A stretch of DNA of 64,000 nt from Chryseobacterium paludis (GTDB lineage: Bacteria; Bacteroidota; Bacteroidia; Flavobacteriales; Weeksellaceae). Positions within the stretch are counted from its first letter, which is position 1; every line of letters begins with the position of its first letter. The notes under the pieces were generated by a model. It saw nothing but the letters and a program-made list of their open reading frames with translations, was not told the origin of the DNA and did not search any database. The DNA is taken from the NCBI RefSeq assembly GCF_025403485.1, contig NZ_CP099966.1, positions 3,001,001 to 3,065,000 on the forward strand, given 5' to 3'. Both the position numbers and the translations under genes were made by a program. Of the stretch, positions 8,218 to 17,673 are shown piece after piece.

Positions 8218-10950
8218 TTATTTCTTATTAAAATCTCCAGCGAAAATAGAGATAATATTATTTTCAGAAAGATACTTTTTCAAAGCAGCATTTACTTCAG
8301 ATAATTTTAGATTCTGAATTTTTAAATTCTGTTCATCAAATCTTTCCAATGGAACACCAAAAAGAAGTTTTGTATTCTCAAGATTAATAAGAGTGCCATC
8401 TGATCCTAAACTTGTTGTTCTTTCATTGGCATAACTTTTCTTGTTAGAATCTAATTCTGCCTGTGTAAATCCAGAAGCAAGTGCCTTACTTACCTCTTCT
8501 TTTATAGCCGCTTCTACAGCATTTCTTTTCGTTGGGTTCAAATAGGCATAGTAATTCCACGAAGCTACATCATTCGAAACAGGAACACTGAGATAGGAAC
8601 CTACACCATAAGAAATCCCTTCTTTTTCCCGTAGCCTCATCGGTAATCTGGCAGAAAGGAATCCTCCACTTCCTAAAATTTCGTTAGCCATTACTAAAGC
8701 TGGATAATCTGTATGCTCCTGTGTCATTTTGAAACTTGAAGTTCCCAGGGCAACTGCATTTTCTTTGTCTGGGGTTATGATGTTTTTGTCCTGTTTTTTT
8801 GTTTCAAAGAATGTAGGTTTTACCTCAACAAATTTTGATTTGGCGGTAAACTTTCCAAATGTCTTTTCTAGTTCTGATGAAGCTAGCTTTGGATCAATAG
8901 CACCTATCAAAGTTCCAACACCATCTGATGCGCCCATCATATTCTGATAGAAATCTGTCACCTGAGCCTTGGTCACTTTTTTATTTTCATCAATTTGTTC
9001 CTGTAAGGAAGCAACATAAAAAATACTTGTCTTCGGATATGGAGACGCCAGTCTTTGTAGCTCATTACTTGCTATAGCCTGTGGATCTTTTAGCTGTCCT
9101 TCCAGCTGTGTATTGATTTCAGTGATGGTTTTACCAAGCTCATTTTCAGGGAAAGTTGAATTCGTCAATATATCCTGTACAATGGCCATTACCTTCGGAT
9201 AATATTGTTTATAAGTATTGATGCCAATAATTAAATTTTGTCCATAAACATAGGTATAAACAGATGATTTCATTTGATCCAAATCATCCTGTATCTGCTC
9301 TTTTGTTCTGGTTTTAGTTCCGGATTTCAATAAAGCAGCAGTAATGCCTGCAATAGCTTCTTTACCTTGAAGGTCTTTTTCATTTCCAATTCTGAAACGG
9401 AAATTCCCCTGAACTTTATCTCCCTTGAGCTCTTTGTTGATAAGTCCATATTTCATCCCATTGGAAAGCTTTCCTTCGGTAAGATTCTTTTTAACATTGG
9501 CAATTGAAGCTTCAAAAGGTGCAGGCTCTTTTTCTAAAGCTCTTCCTTTATAATCTTTTACCAGATCCGCAATCTGATTATCCCTAAATTCTGTTGGGAA
9601 AACTCTTTCTTCATTTGGAGAAGGGCGGAAAACACCCATTGTACGGTTATTATTTATAAAATACTTTTTAGCTACCTTATTGATATCTTCCAGTTTTAGG
9701 TTCTCAACATTATCCCGGTAAAGGAAGTTCAATTTGTAATTTCCGGCTCCGATAATTTCCGTAAGATTGATCGCAAAATTGATGGTGTTATTTTTCTGAT
9801 CTTCTATTTCTTTAACCAATTTTGATTTGGCTCTTTTAAGATCATCTTCCGTAAACTGGATCAATGAAATTCTATCTAATTCCGTTCTTACAAGTTTCGT
9901 GGTTTCATCAAGATTTTTATCTTTTGGAACATCAAAATTAAAATAGATCATTCCGGGATCTCTTAAGGAAGGCCTGAATGTCCAGATAGAAGAAACCTTC
10001 TTAGCTTCTACCAAATTCTTGTATAAATATCCTGAAGGATCGGAAGTCAGAATTTCACAAAGTGCTGATAAGGCTGCAAAATCTTTATCCGCATACGCTG
10101 ATGTATGATAACCTGCAGCTATGATTTGCTGATCATTATTTCTTTTTATCTCAAAGTATTTCTCTCCATTTTGAGCAGGCTCTACTGTATACGTTCCGCC
10201 CAGTTCACGAGTAGGCTTCTTGATAATAGAAAAATAATCTGAAATGTATTTTAATGCATTTTTCTCATCAAACTTTCCGGCAACAATAAGAGTTGCATTA
10301 TCCGGCTGATAATATTTTTCATAGAACTTTCGTAAAGTAGGCGCTTTTACACGTTCAATATCTTCCTTGCTTCCTATAGTGCTGTTTCCATAGTTATGCC
10401 AAACATATCCATTGGAAAATACATTCTGTATCATAACTCTTGTAGGATTATTCTCTCCAATTTCAAATTCATTTCTTACTACTGAAAATTCTTTATCCAA
10501 ATCAGTTTGTAAGATGGTAGCATTGATCATTCTATCCGCTTCCATTTGTAATGACCATTTCAGGTTTTCCTCACTGGAAGGGAAAATTTCGTAATAATTG
10601 GTCCTGTCATACCAAGTGGTCCCGTTGGCCTGGCCTCCTTTATCGGAAAGCTGCTTTTTAATATCTCCAAGGTTCTTGGTACTCTTGAACAACATATGCT
10701 CAAGTAAATGTGCCATCCCTTTTTCACCATAGCCCTCATCTTTCGATCCTACATTGTACACAATATTCACAACCATATTGCTTTGCGAAGGATCAGGAAT
10801 TAAAAGAATCTTCATTCCGTTATTAATGGTATATTCTTTAACTCCTTCCGTATTACCGATAAATTTCGGAGCATCAGCATTTTGAGAAAAAACAGGACTG
10901 ATACTTCCTGTAAAAAATAGGACTGCCGCCCCAAATACTAAGTTTTTCAT
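8218..10950 (-). CDS. M16-family zinc metallopeptidase, secreted
   Basis: A 910-residue protein with a signal peptide ending at the Ser-Gln of SPVFSQ (residues 1-23). The N-terminal half carries the inverted zinc motif HLLEH (His81, Glu84, His85) and the downstream Glu region of VVRNEFEIGEN, as expected for an active pitrilysin-type domain. The C-terminal half (from about 480) repeats the M16 fold, with RLREKEGISYGVGSYLSVP as the inactive-domain substrate-binding motif. So one chain holds both halves that some bacteria encode as a pair. It probably acts in the periplasm on peptides. It stands alone, convergent with icmF. Confidence 0.92.
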   Translation of the reverse strand: MKNLVFGAAVLFFTGSISPVFSQNADAPKFIGNTEGVKEYTINNGMKILLIPDPSQSNMVVNIVYNVGSKDEGYGEKGMAHLLEHMLFKSTKNLGDIKKQLSDKGGQANGTTWYDRTNYYEIFPSSEENLKWSLQMEADRMINATILQTDLDKEFSVVRNEFEIGENNPTRVMIQNVFSNGYVWHNYGNSTIGSKEDIERVKAPTLRKFYEKYYQPDNATLIVAGKFDEKNALKYISDYFSIIKKPTRELGGTYTVEPAQNGEKYFEIKRNNDQQIIAAGYHTSAYADKDFAALSALCEILTSDPSGYLYKNLVEAKKVSSIWTFRPSLRDPGMIYFNFDVPKDKNLDETTKLVRTELDRISLIQFTEDDLKRAKSKLVKEIEDQKNNTINFAINLTEIIGAGNYKLNFLYRDNVENLKLEDINKVAKKYFINNNRTMGVFRPSPNEERVFPTEFRDNQIADLVKDYKGRALEKEPAPFEASIANVKKNLTEGKLSNGMKYGLINKELKGDKVQGNFRFRIGNEKDLQGKEAIAGITAALLKSGTKTRTKEQIQDDLDQMKSSVYTYVYGQNLIIGINTYKQYYPKVMAIVQDILTNSTFPENELGKTITEINTQLEGQLKDPQAIASNELQRLASPYPKTSIFYVASLQEQIDENKKVTKAQVTDFYQNMMGASDGVGTLIGAIDPKLASSELEKTFGKFTAKSKFVEVKPTFFETKKQDKNIITPDKENAVALGTSSFKMTQEHTDYPALVMANEILGSGGFLSARLPMRLREKEGISYGVGSYLSVPVSNDVASWNYYAYLNPTKRNAVEAAIKEEVSKALASGFTQAELDSNKKSYANERTTSLGSDGTLINLENTKLLFGVPLERFDEQNLKIQNLKLSEVNAALKKYLSENNIISIFAGDFNKK

Positions 10951-11059
10951 CTAGTTTTTATTTAATTTCGTTTAAATTTAAAAAGTTTTCTGGTCACTAA
11001 TTATAAGACAACTATGCCTTACAAAATGTTACAGAGATCCATAAAAATATCACTATTTA

Positions 11060-11773
11060 ATGAAAAAACCAAAAGCCCTATTTAACTGGAGCAGTGGAAA
11101 AGATTCCGCACTTGCATTGTATAAAACTTTAAAAGAAAACAAGTTTGATATAGCTTATTTACTTACCAGCATCAATGAAGAATATCAGCGGATCTCTATG
11201 CATGGTGTTCATGTTTCTCTTTTAGAACAGCAAGCATCCAGCATCGGGTTTCCTTTAATTAAAATGGAAATTCCCAAAGAACCTTCTATGGAACAGTATC
11301 GGGATATTATGAATAAAACAATGTCTGAACTAAAGTCCCAAGGCATAACGTATTCCATTTTTGGAGATATCTTTCTGGAAGATTTAAGAAAATACCGTGA
11401 AGACCAACTTAAAGCTATTGATATGGAAGCAGTCTTCCCACTTTGGAAAAAAGATACCACGAACCTCATCCACGAATTTTTAGATCTGGGTTTTAAAACA
11501 ATTGTTACCTGTGTGAATGAAACCTATTTAGATAAAAGCTTTGCCGGAAGAATTATTGATGAACAGTTTATTGCCGACTTACCACAGAATGTTGATCCTT
11601 GTGGAGAAAATGGCGAATTTCATACGTTTACTTTTGATGGCCCATTATTCAAAAATCCTATTAAATTTGAGGTTGGAGAGATTGTGAAGAAAACGTATCC
11701 AAAGCCAAAAACTGATAATAATGAGAGTAACGGTGATTATGTTTTCTGGTTCTGTGACCTGATCTCAAAATAA
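11060..11773 (+). CDS. Dph6-like ATP-pyrophosphatase (diphthine-ammonia ligase family)
   Basis: A 237-residue N-type ATP pyrophosphatase. The PP-loop SSGKDS is at residues 11-16. GDIFLEDLRKYREDQ, FPLWKKDT and the later CVNETYLDKSFAGR and DPCGENGEFHTFTFDGP blocks are the signature of the MJ0570/Dph6-like family. In eukaryotes and archaea this enzyme amidates diphthine; bacteria lack diphthamide, so the substrate here is unknown and the family name is only homology. Single gene, divergent from the M16 peptidase. Confidence 0.85.
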   Translation: MKKPKALFNWSSGKDSALALYKTLKENKFDIAYLLTSINEEYQRISMHGVHVSLLEQQASSIGFPLIKMEIPKEPSMEQYRDIMNKTMSELKSQGITYSIFGDIFLEDLRKYREDQLKAIDMEAVFPLWKKDTTNLIHEFLDLGFKTIVTCVNETYLDKSFAGRIIDEQFIADLPQNVDPCGENGEFHTFTFDGPLFKNPIKFEVGEIVKKTYPKPKTDNNESNGDYVFWFCDLISK

Positions 11774-11774
11774 C

Positions 11775-11802
11775 CCCCGCTGTTTTTTGAAATTTTGCGG
11801 GG
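11775..11802. terminator. Possible terminator, GC stem with long loop
   Basis: CCCCGC pairs with GCGGGG over a 16-base A/T loop between two convergent genes. The T-run after the stem is poor, so efficiency is uncertain. Confidence 0.4.
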
Positions 11803-11814
11803 CTATTATATCTT

Positions 11815-13224
11815 TTATTTAAATGTTGTCATGATTTCATTCATTAGATCAAATACCAGCTTCACATCTTTTTCATTAGTTTTCCAATTAACAAATGCTG
11901 CTCTTATTCCTTTGTGCTGATTATAGAAAGTGGGAGTCATAAATACCTTTCCGGTATTATTAAGTCTTTCAAGAAATTCATTAACCTTATCCTGATCTGC
12001 ACTATCTTTCAAACTAAAACAAACCGTATTGAGTCTTACCGGAGCTAAAAGCTTAAAGTCAGTGCTGTTCTCAATTAGATTACCGAATTGTCGGGACAAA
12101 GACACATTGCTTTCAACAATTTCCTGATATCCATTTTTGCCATAAGCCATTATTGAAAACCATGCTGGTAAAGCTTTTAATCTTCTTGAATTCTCAGGTA
12201 AGAAATTTAAATAGCTGAAATTCTCCAGAGGATCACCCAGATAAGGGGCATTAGAATTCTGAAAAGTTTCAACCTGCAGTATTTTGTGTTGTTCTTTTAC
12301 GAAAAAAACAGCACTTTCATAAGGAACATTCAACCATTTATGACAGTCTATTGTAATACTGTCTGCGGCCTCCCAGCCTTCCACGAGATGTTTAGTTTCA
12401 TCGGAACAAGCTGCAAATCCTCCAAAAGCAGCATCTATATGCCACCAGAAGTTATACTTATTTTTAAGCTCTTTGATCGCTTTAAAATCATCAAAATCCA
12501 CTGTATTTACAGTTCCACCGCTTGAAATCAGGATAAAAGGTTCACCATGTAATTCTATAATCTTACTTTCCAGATCATCCATACACATCGCTTCCCGGTT
12601 CCCTTCCATTGTTTTAATTTTTACAACATTTCCACTTCCGATTCCCAAGAGAGATAACGATTTCAAACTTGAAGAATGTGGTGTGGCGGTAAGTATCTTG
12701 AAAGGTACCGAAATACCGTCTTTTGCAATATCCCTTCCATTTTCTTTCCCAATCCATTGTCTTGCTACTGCCAAACAGGTAAAATTGGACATCGTTGCGC
12801 CGGTTACGAAACCTCCTAAAAAGCTTTCCGGAAGCCCTAAGAGATCAAGTATCAATTTGATCGTCTCCATTTCTATGACCGCAGAAACATCCCCCTGCCC
12901 TTTCGTCGATTGGGTATTCTGATCATATACAGAAGCTAGCCAGTCTCCGGCAATAGAGGCAGGAGTAGCTCCCCCTGTAACAAATCCCCAATATCTGGGA
13001 CCTGATGATCCAACAATAACAGGTTCAAATCTTTCATTAAAAATTTCCAATACTTTTTCTGTTCCATATCCTGATTCAGGTACTGATTCTTCTTGAGATG
13101 AAATTTTATGATCAACAGATGTCTTTCTGTCGGATAAAGTTTTTAAATAAGATACTCCTTGTGTTTTTATTGTTTCTAATAAGTGATCAATTTCTGACCA
13201 ATCATCTTCCAGGAATGTTTTCAT
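11815..13224 (-). CDS. PLP-dependent group II decarboxylase-like enzyme
   Basis: A 469-residue fold-type I enzyme of the aromatic-amino-acid/glutamate decarboxylase superfamily. The aldehyde lysine is Lys296 in DCHKWLNVPY. The aspartate that binds the pyridine nitrogen is in WHIDAAFGG (Asp264), and SSGGTVNTVDFD and GFVTGATMSNFT are further cofactor-binding segments. The substrate cannot be told from sequence; aromatic amino acids or related amines are the usual guess. It has no signal peptide, so it is cytoplasmic. Single gene, no clear promoter box. Confidence 0.88.
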   Translation of the reverse strand: MKTFLEDDWSEIDHLLETIKTQGVSYLKTLSDRKTSVDHKISSQEESVPESGYGTEKVLEIFNERFEPVIVGSSGPRYWGFVTGGATPASIAGDWLASVYDQNTQSTKGQGDVSAVIEMETIKLILDLLGLPESFLGGFVTGATMSNFTCLAVARQWIGKENGRDIAKDGISVPFKILTATPHSSSLKSLSLLGIGSGNVVKIKTMEGNREAMCMDDLESKIIELHGEPFILISSGGTVNTVDFDDFKAIKELKNKYNFWWHIDAAFGGFAACSDETKHLVEGWEAADSITIDCHKWLNVPYESAVFFVKEQHKILQVETFQNSNAPYLGDPLENFSYLNFLPENSRRLKALPAWFSIMAYGKNGYQEIVESNVSLSRQFGNLIENSTDFKLLAPVRLNTVCFSLKDSADQDKVNEFLERLNNTGKVFMTPTFYNQHKGIRAAFVNWKTNEKDVKLVFDLMNEIMTTFK

Positions 13225-13430
13225 ATTTGAATTAATAATCTATTCAAAAGTATTAATTTCCGTAACAATTTTGCTTACATAATTTGTGGGTTATCAAAAT
13301 TTCCAGAAGAAACTATTAGTCAATATTTTACCTGTTAAAAAGTAAACTTAGAATTCCCGGCTCATTATTTTTAGTCCTAAAATGCCCTGTTTGCATCCTT
13401 TTTGATGATATAGCATTAAATTAAAAACAA

Positions 13431-14579
13431 ATGCTGAAAATTTCCCATTTATTGTTCCCCTTATTAGTCACCCTCTCTTTAACTGCCTGCAAAAATGCAC
13501 CTGAGTATACTACAAAAACAGTTGATAGAAATGCAATTATAGATTCCACGATAACATCCTTCAAGAAAAAACTATTAGAGAAGCAGATCGATTCTGTTTT
13601 CACAAAATATGATTTTAATGGAAGTATCGCCATTTTTAAAGATTCAACAGAGCTATATCGAAAAGAAAATGGGTTTTCCAATTTCGAAAATAAAGCAAAA
13701 ATAAATGACAGTACAATTTTTGCAATTGGTTCTGTAAGTAAGCAATTTACATCTGTTCTTGTTTTACTTCAAATGGAACATGGAAAGCTCAATATTGAGG
13801 ATAAAGTTTCAAAATATCTAAAAGAATTTCAGACTAAAGAATATGAAAACATAAGTATCCATCAACTTTTAAATCATACTTCCGGCTTAAATACTTTAGG
13901 CGGAAAACTATTGTTTAAAAGTGGTTCAGATTTTTTCTACTCGAATGATGGCTTTAATACTTTAGGGAAGGTCATTGAAAAGGTTTCAGGAAAATCTTAT
14001 GATGAAAATGTTCAGGAGCTACTTTCAAAAGTGGGAATGAAAAATTCTTCAACAGGAAATACATTCAAAGGCAAAAATTTCGCAAGTGCTTACCTTGGAA
14101 ATAAGAAGAATGCCGAAAAGATACCCAATATGCCGAAAAGATTAAGTGGAAAAGAAATTGGGATTCCTGCGGGAGGTATTTTATCTACTACTGACGATTT
14201 ACATCGCTGGAACAATGCATTATACGGTGGAAAGATCTTAAACCCGGAAACTCTTAAAAAGTTCATCTTAAAAAGTTCGGAAAGGCACCATGCTATTTTA
14301 GGAAAGATGGGTTATGGATATGGAATCATGCTGAATATAGGAAAACCAACCACTTATTTTCATAGTGGATATATTAAAGGTTCTCCTTCTTTAAACATCT
14401 ATTATCCTGACTCTAAAACTTCGGTCATTATCCTATCTAATATTGCCGATGAAGCAAAAGGTAAAGGCTATATTTTCAGACCTCATCTTGAGGTAAAGAA
14501 AATTACAGATGCCATTGAAAATACAGTTACTGATCTGAGAAAGCAAATGATCAAACCCGATAAGCAAAATGAACTCTGA
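13431..14579 (+). CDS. Beta-lactamase-fold serine hydrolase, lipoprotein
   Basis: A 382-residue class C-like serine hydrolase with a lipoprotein signal (lipobox LTAC, Cys20). The SxxK motif is SVSK with Ser101 and Lys104. A YSN motif follows in FFYSNDG, and a C-terminal HSG in YFHSGYIKGSP replaces the KTG of true penicillin-binding enzymes. It is more probably a peptidase or esterase of the envelope than a resistance enzyme. Its stop overlaps the next ATG by one base, so the two genes form an operon. Confidence 0.85.
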   Translation: MLKISHLLFPLLVTLSLTACKNAPEYTTKTVDRNAIIDSTITSFKKKLLEKQIDSVFTKYDFNGSIAIFKDSTELYRKENGFSNFENKAKINDSTIFAIGSVSKQFTSVLVLLQMEHGKLNIEDKVSKYLKEFQTKEYENISIHQLLNHTSGLNTLGGKLLFKSGSDFFYSNDGFNTLGKVIEKVSGKSYDENVQELLSKVGMKNSSTGNTFKGKNFASAYLGNKKNAEKIPNMPKRLSGKEIGIPAGGILSTTDDLHRWNNALYGGKILNPETLKKFILKSSERHHAILGKMGYGYGIMLNIGKPTTYFHSGYIKGSPSLNIYYPDSKTSVIILSNIADEAKGKGYIFRPHLEVKKITDAIENTVTDLRKQMIKPDKQNEL

Positions 14580-15100
14580 TGAAAAAGTTGTACTTTATAG
14601 CTATTTATCCACCACAGCAGATTATTGATGAGGTGAAAGTCTTTAAACAAGATTTAGCCAACAATTACAATAATCCAAAAGCGATTAAAAATGACGCTCA
14701 CATTACTCTTTTTCCACCTTTTTCAAGAGAACTTAAACTGGAAAATGATATCATTGCTGCATTTGAAAGAATTGATACAAATTTAGCTCCGTTTGAAATT
14801 AAGCTGAATGGATTTGGAAGTTTCCCCAACCCTAAAAACCCGGTGCTCTTTGTTCAACCTGAGCAAAACGCAAATTTGACCGATTTGTATCACAGGGTAA
14901 AACGGCAATTTAATTTTGGCAAATACTCTTTTACTCCCCATATGACCATTGGTTACAGGGATTTAAGCTATGAAAATTACTTAAAAGCGTGGGAAGTCTA
15001 TAAAGACAAACCTTACAAAACTAAATTCATAGTTGATAAAATTCTAGTACTTCGTTATGATGGAAAATGGGTTCCAATAGCAGAAAAAAAACTCATATAA
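14579..15100 (+). CDS. 2'-5' RNA ligase family (2H phosphoesterase)
   Basis: A 173-residue protein with the two HxT motifs that define the 2H superfamily: His41-Ile-Thr43 in AHITLFPPF and His121-Met-Thr123 in PHMTIGYRD. These catalyse cyclic-phosphodiester hydrolysis or 2'-5' RNA ligation in characterised members; the natural substrate here is unknown. It is translationally coupled to the upstream serine hydrolase (TGATG overlap) and ends at a strong terminator. Confidence 0.88.
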   Translation: MKKLYFIAIYPPQQIIDEVKVFKQDLANNYNNPKAIKNDAHITLFPPFSRELKLENDIIAAFERIDTNLAPFEIKLNGFGSFPNPKNPVLFVQPEQNANLTDLYHRVKRQFNFGKYSFTPHMTIGYRDLSYENYLKAWEVYKDKPYKTKFIVDKILVLRYDGKWVPIAEKKLI

Positions 15101-15127
15101 AAAAATCGGCCCTACAGCCGATTTTTT
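15100..15127. terminator. Intrinsic terminator
   Basis: Perfect 11-bp stem (AAAAAATCGGC / GCCGATTTTTT) around CCTACA. It works in both directions for the 2H gene and the convergent M64 gene. Confidence 0.88.
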
Positions 15128-15148
15128 AAATAGATACAAATATGTAGA

Positions 15149-16513
15149 TTATTCTTTTATGATTTTCTGAGAAATAACCAAGCCGCCCTCATCTGTTACA
15201 CTTAAGGTATAAGTTCCTGTTGGAATCGCAGTGATATTAACACGAATCGTTGATGCATTGTTCATCTCAAATTTTACAGGGATCAGCCTACCCGATCCAT
15301 CATACAATACCACTTTAGCATTTTTTGAAAAATCCTGTTTACCTTTAATATAAAATTCATTCTCAGCCGGATTAGGATATATTCCGAATCTTCTTTCTTC
15401 TGCATTAACGTCGGAAATTTTCAATGTTGATGTTTTATTCAATTTCCAGGTCACTGTAGCAAAATGAACAGCACTATGACCTGTAACTTTTATTAAAGAC
15501 GTGTTATCAGTTACTGAAAAAATCAGGGTGTTAAGACCCGTAACTAGCTGTGATGGAGAAACTGTTAATGAGTTACTCGTTGAAGAAAGAGCAGTTCCAT
15601 TCAGTTTCCATGAATTTACTAATGTATTTGGTATTGGTAAAACTTCATTCACAGTAAAGGTCACTGCTGCATTACCATTTAAATTGCTGCTATTTGCCGG
15701 CGTATAAGAATCTATCGGAGAAACCAGCGAGTGTATTCTTTCAATAATAGCTTCTTTACATACCGAACAGAATTGTCTGTCAAGATATCTCATCTCGCAA
15801 TTCTGATGTGGACGATACCATGAAGGGCTTTCCGTATAAGGATACACTCCTACACTATTCAACCCTAACCAGTTTTTCCATTTGATGGTAGCGGTATTGG
15901 AGTTTTGAGTTTTATTAGGAGATTCTCCAGATCCTGAAAACCAATACTCATCAGCCAGTTTTCCAAAAGAATGCCCAAGCTCATGGACCACAATTTCATT
16001 GGCAGCACTGTTTAATGAAGCGAATGCATATGTTCCGCCACAACCCCCATATTCTGTAGAATTTCCAAGAACGTACGTAATATCATAATCCGGTACGTTA
16101 GCCGCTAAAACCTGCGCTACCGTGTTGGTCGAATTACTGTAAATACATCGGTGAACACCGAAATCAAAGGAAGATCCCAAATAGTTGGTAGGGTTAGATA
16201 CGGGAATTACAGGCTCTGTAACATCTGTTGCTGTTCCAGGATGTTTCACTCCACTTTGTGTAGAAACAACTTTCACTGCATAAGCATTAAAATAATTCTT
16301 ATATTCTGTGTAAGGACTCTTTGTAAAAAGATAATTGACCGTAGATTGTGCGGACGACACAAAATTAGTTTGCTGTGCAGAGGTAAAACCATCACCTAAA
16401 ACCGCAATATTAATACGATTGGCATTAGATCCGTTATTAAGAAGCGATACAGTCTGAAATGTCTGTGAAAAACAGAACGTACTGACAAGTAATAGAAATA
16501 AAGTTTTTTTCAT
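15149..16513 (-). CDS. Secreted M64-family metallopeptidase with T9SS sorting domain
   Basis: A 454-residue protein with a signal peptide (cut near Ser16-Gln17). The catalytic zinc site is HELGH (His177, Glu178, His181) followed by KLADEYW, as in the IgA-peptidase M64 family. A Gly/Cys-rich segment EYGGCGGTYAF precedes it. A middle Ig-like domain spans about 270-365. The last 75 residues are a type A T9SS sorting domain (FGIYPNPAENEFYI...). It is predicted to be exported across the outer membrane. It lies 2 bases after a small secreted gene and is co-transcribed with it. Confidence 0.88.
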   Translation of the reverse strand: MKKTLFLLLVSTFCFSQTFQTVSLLNNGSNANRINIAVLGDGFTSAQQTNFVSSAQSTVNYLFTKSPYTEYKNYFNAYAVKVVSTQSGVKHPGTATDVTEPVIPVSNPTNYLGSSFDFGVHRCIYSNSTNTVAQVLAANVPDYDITYVLGNSTEYGGCGGTYAFASLNSAANEIVVHELGHSFGKLADEYWFSGSGESPNKTQNSNTATIKWKNWLGLNSVGVYPYTESPSWYRPHQNCEMRYLDRQFCSVCKEAIIERIHSLVSPIDSYTPANSSNLNGNAAVTFTVNEVLPIPNTLVNSWKLNGTALSSTSNSLTVSPSQLVTGLNTLIFSVTDNTSLIKVTGHSAVHFATVTWKLNKTSTLKISDVNAEERRFGIYPNPAENEFYIKGKQDFSKNAKVVLYDGSGRLIPVKFEMNNASTIRVNITAIPTGTYTLSVTDEGGLVISQKIIKE

Positions 16514-16515
16514 GG

Positions 16516-17013
16516 CTATAGTTTTTGGTTAAATAATAATTGGTTACCGGCATTGGTGATCTTCTCTACTTTTACCACCTGGATTTCCGCAGAGTGAGAA
16601 TAGCGAATACTAAATTCAGCAGCTTCTGTAGAAACTTTATGTCTGCTGATCCCTTCCTTTTCAAAACTTTCCATGTTTTGGTTCAATGGATCTTCTACAA
16701 TTTGTTTCACAAATTCTTTTCCATTGGCATCAGTCAGAGAAATAATAAAATCCCCTATCCCCGCTGAATTTCTATCAAAAGAAGGGGTTGATTTAAGTTT
16801 TCCATCTGCTAATTTCTTTGATTCCAAAGTAATTTTTTCTGGTCCGGATTTCGTTTTTTCAACTTTAAAAAACAGATAGCCAATCTGGTTTTTGTCCCGC
16901 GAAAAATTTTCGTCTTTAAGCGATCCTCCAATATTTAAATCATTCATTTGCAGAAAACTACAAAAAATAAAAGTTGGAAGGATAAAAAAGTTTAGTAAGT
17001 TTTTCATAATCAA
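16516..17013 (-). CDS. Small secreted protein upstream of the M64 peptidase
   Basis: A 165-residue protein with an N-terminal hydrophobic signal. Two Met residues near the start (MIM) leave the exact start open; the second Met at 17007 also works. The mature part is beta-rich and resembles an isolated Ig-like domain (IGYLFFKVEKTKSGPEKITL). I do not recognise it firmly. Since some M64 enzymes carry an extra N-terminal beta domain, it could be a detached domain or a partner of the peptidase, which starts 2 bases downstream. That is inference from position only. Confidence 0.6.
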   Translation of the reverse strand: MIMKNLLNFFILPTFIFCSFLQMNDLNIGGSLKDENFSRDKNQIGYLFFKVEKTKSGPEKITLESKKLADGKLKSTPSFDRNSAGIGDFIISLTDANGKEFVKQIVEDPLNQNMESFEKEGISRHKVSTEAAEFSIRYSHSAEIQVVKVEKITNAGNQLLFNQKL

Positions 17014-17097
17014 TTTTTGATGAAGTTAAGAATATTTCACCAATTTAAGATTTGATTTTATTATTTTTTTTAATGACTATAAAAATTCAGAAAGTCC

Positions 17098-17105
17098 TAT
17101 CTTTG
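17098..17105 (+). promoter_or_regulatory. TAnnTTTG -7 box immediately before ruvC
   Basis: TATCTTTG is an exact match, and its last base is only 6 bases from the ruvC ATG. Transcription would begin at or within a few bases of the start codon. Confidence 0.65.
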
Positions 17106-17110
17106 ACCCA

Positions 17111-17665
17111 ATGATTGCAGAAAAGATAATTTTAGGAATTGACCCGGGCACTGCCATAATGGGTTTTGGGATTATTTCCGTTAAAAAAGGTCAGATGGAA
17201 ATGATTTCCATCCATGAGCTTATTCTCAAAAAATATCCTAACCACGAAACGAAACTGAAATATATCTTTGATAAGACTTTGGCATTAATCGATGAGTATC
17301 ATCCGGATGAAGTAGCGCTTGAAGCACCATTCTTTGGTAAGAACGTTCAGAGTATGCTAAAGCTGGGGCGTGCACAGGGCGTAGCTATGGCAGCAAGCCT
17401 GCATAGAAATATTCCTATTACGGAGTATTCTCCGAAAAAAATAAAAATGGCGATCACAGGAAATGGAAATGCCAGTAAAGAACAGGTTGCGGGAATGCTT
17501 CAAAATCTTTTAAAGCTAAAAGAATTCCCCACGAAATATCTTGATGCATCAGATGGTCTAGCCGTAGCTGTTTGTCATCATTTTAATTCCGGAACAATTG
17601 CAAATACCAAGTCATTTTCCGGTTGGGAAAGTTTTTTAAAGCAAAATCCGGATCGGTTAAAATAG
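17111..17665 (+). CDS. ruvC: Crossover junction endodeoxyribonuclease RuvC
   Basis: A 184-residue Holliday-junction resolvase. The first catalytic aspartate is in GIDPGTAIMGFG (Asp11), the glutamate is in VALEAPFFGKN, and the C-terminal pair is in DASDGLAVAVCHH. Acts with RuvAB in recombination repair. Single gene; the -7 box stands only 6 bases before the ATG, so the mRNA looks leaderless or nearly so. The C terminus is slightly longer than the usual 160-175 residues. Confidence 0.96.
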   Translation: MIAEKIILGIDPGTAIMGFGIISVKKGQMEMISIHELILKKYPNHETKLKYIFDKTLALIDEYHPDEVALEAPFFGKNVQSMLKLGRAQGVAMAASLHRNIPITEYSPKKIKMAITGNGNASKEQVAGMLQNLLKLKEFPTKYLDASDGLAVAVCHHFNSGTIANTKSFSGWESFLKQNPDRLK

Positions 17666-17673
17666 CCTACAAA

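Noticed and set aside
12473..12922. 149-codon plus-strand ORF opposite the PLP decarboxylase
   Set aside because: Antisense to a confident enzyme gene with complete motifs; no independent signal.
13431..14579. True class C beta-lactamase or penicillin-binding protein
   Set aside because: The third motif is HSG rather than KTG and the protein is a lipoprotein of the broad serine-hydrolase family; resistance cannot be claimed.
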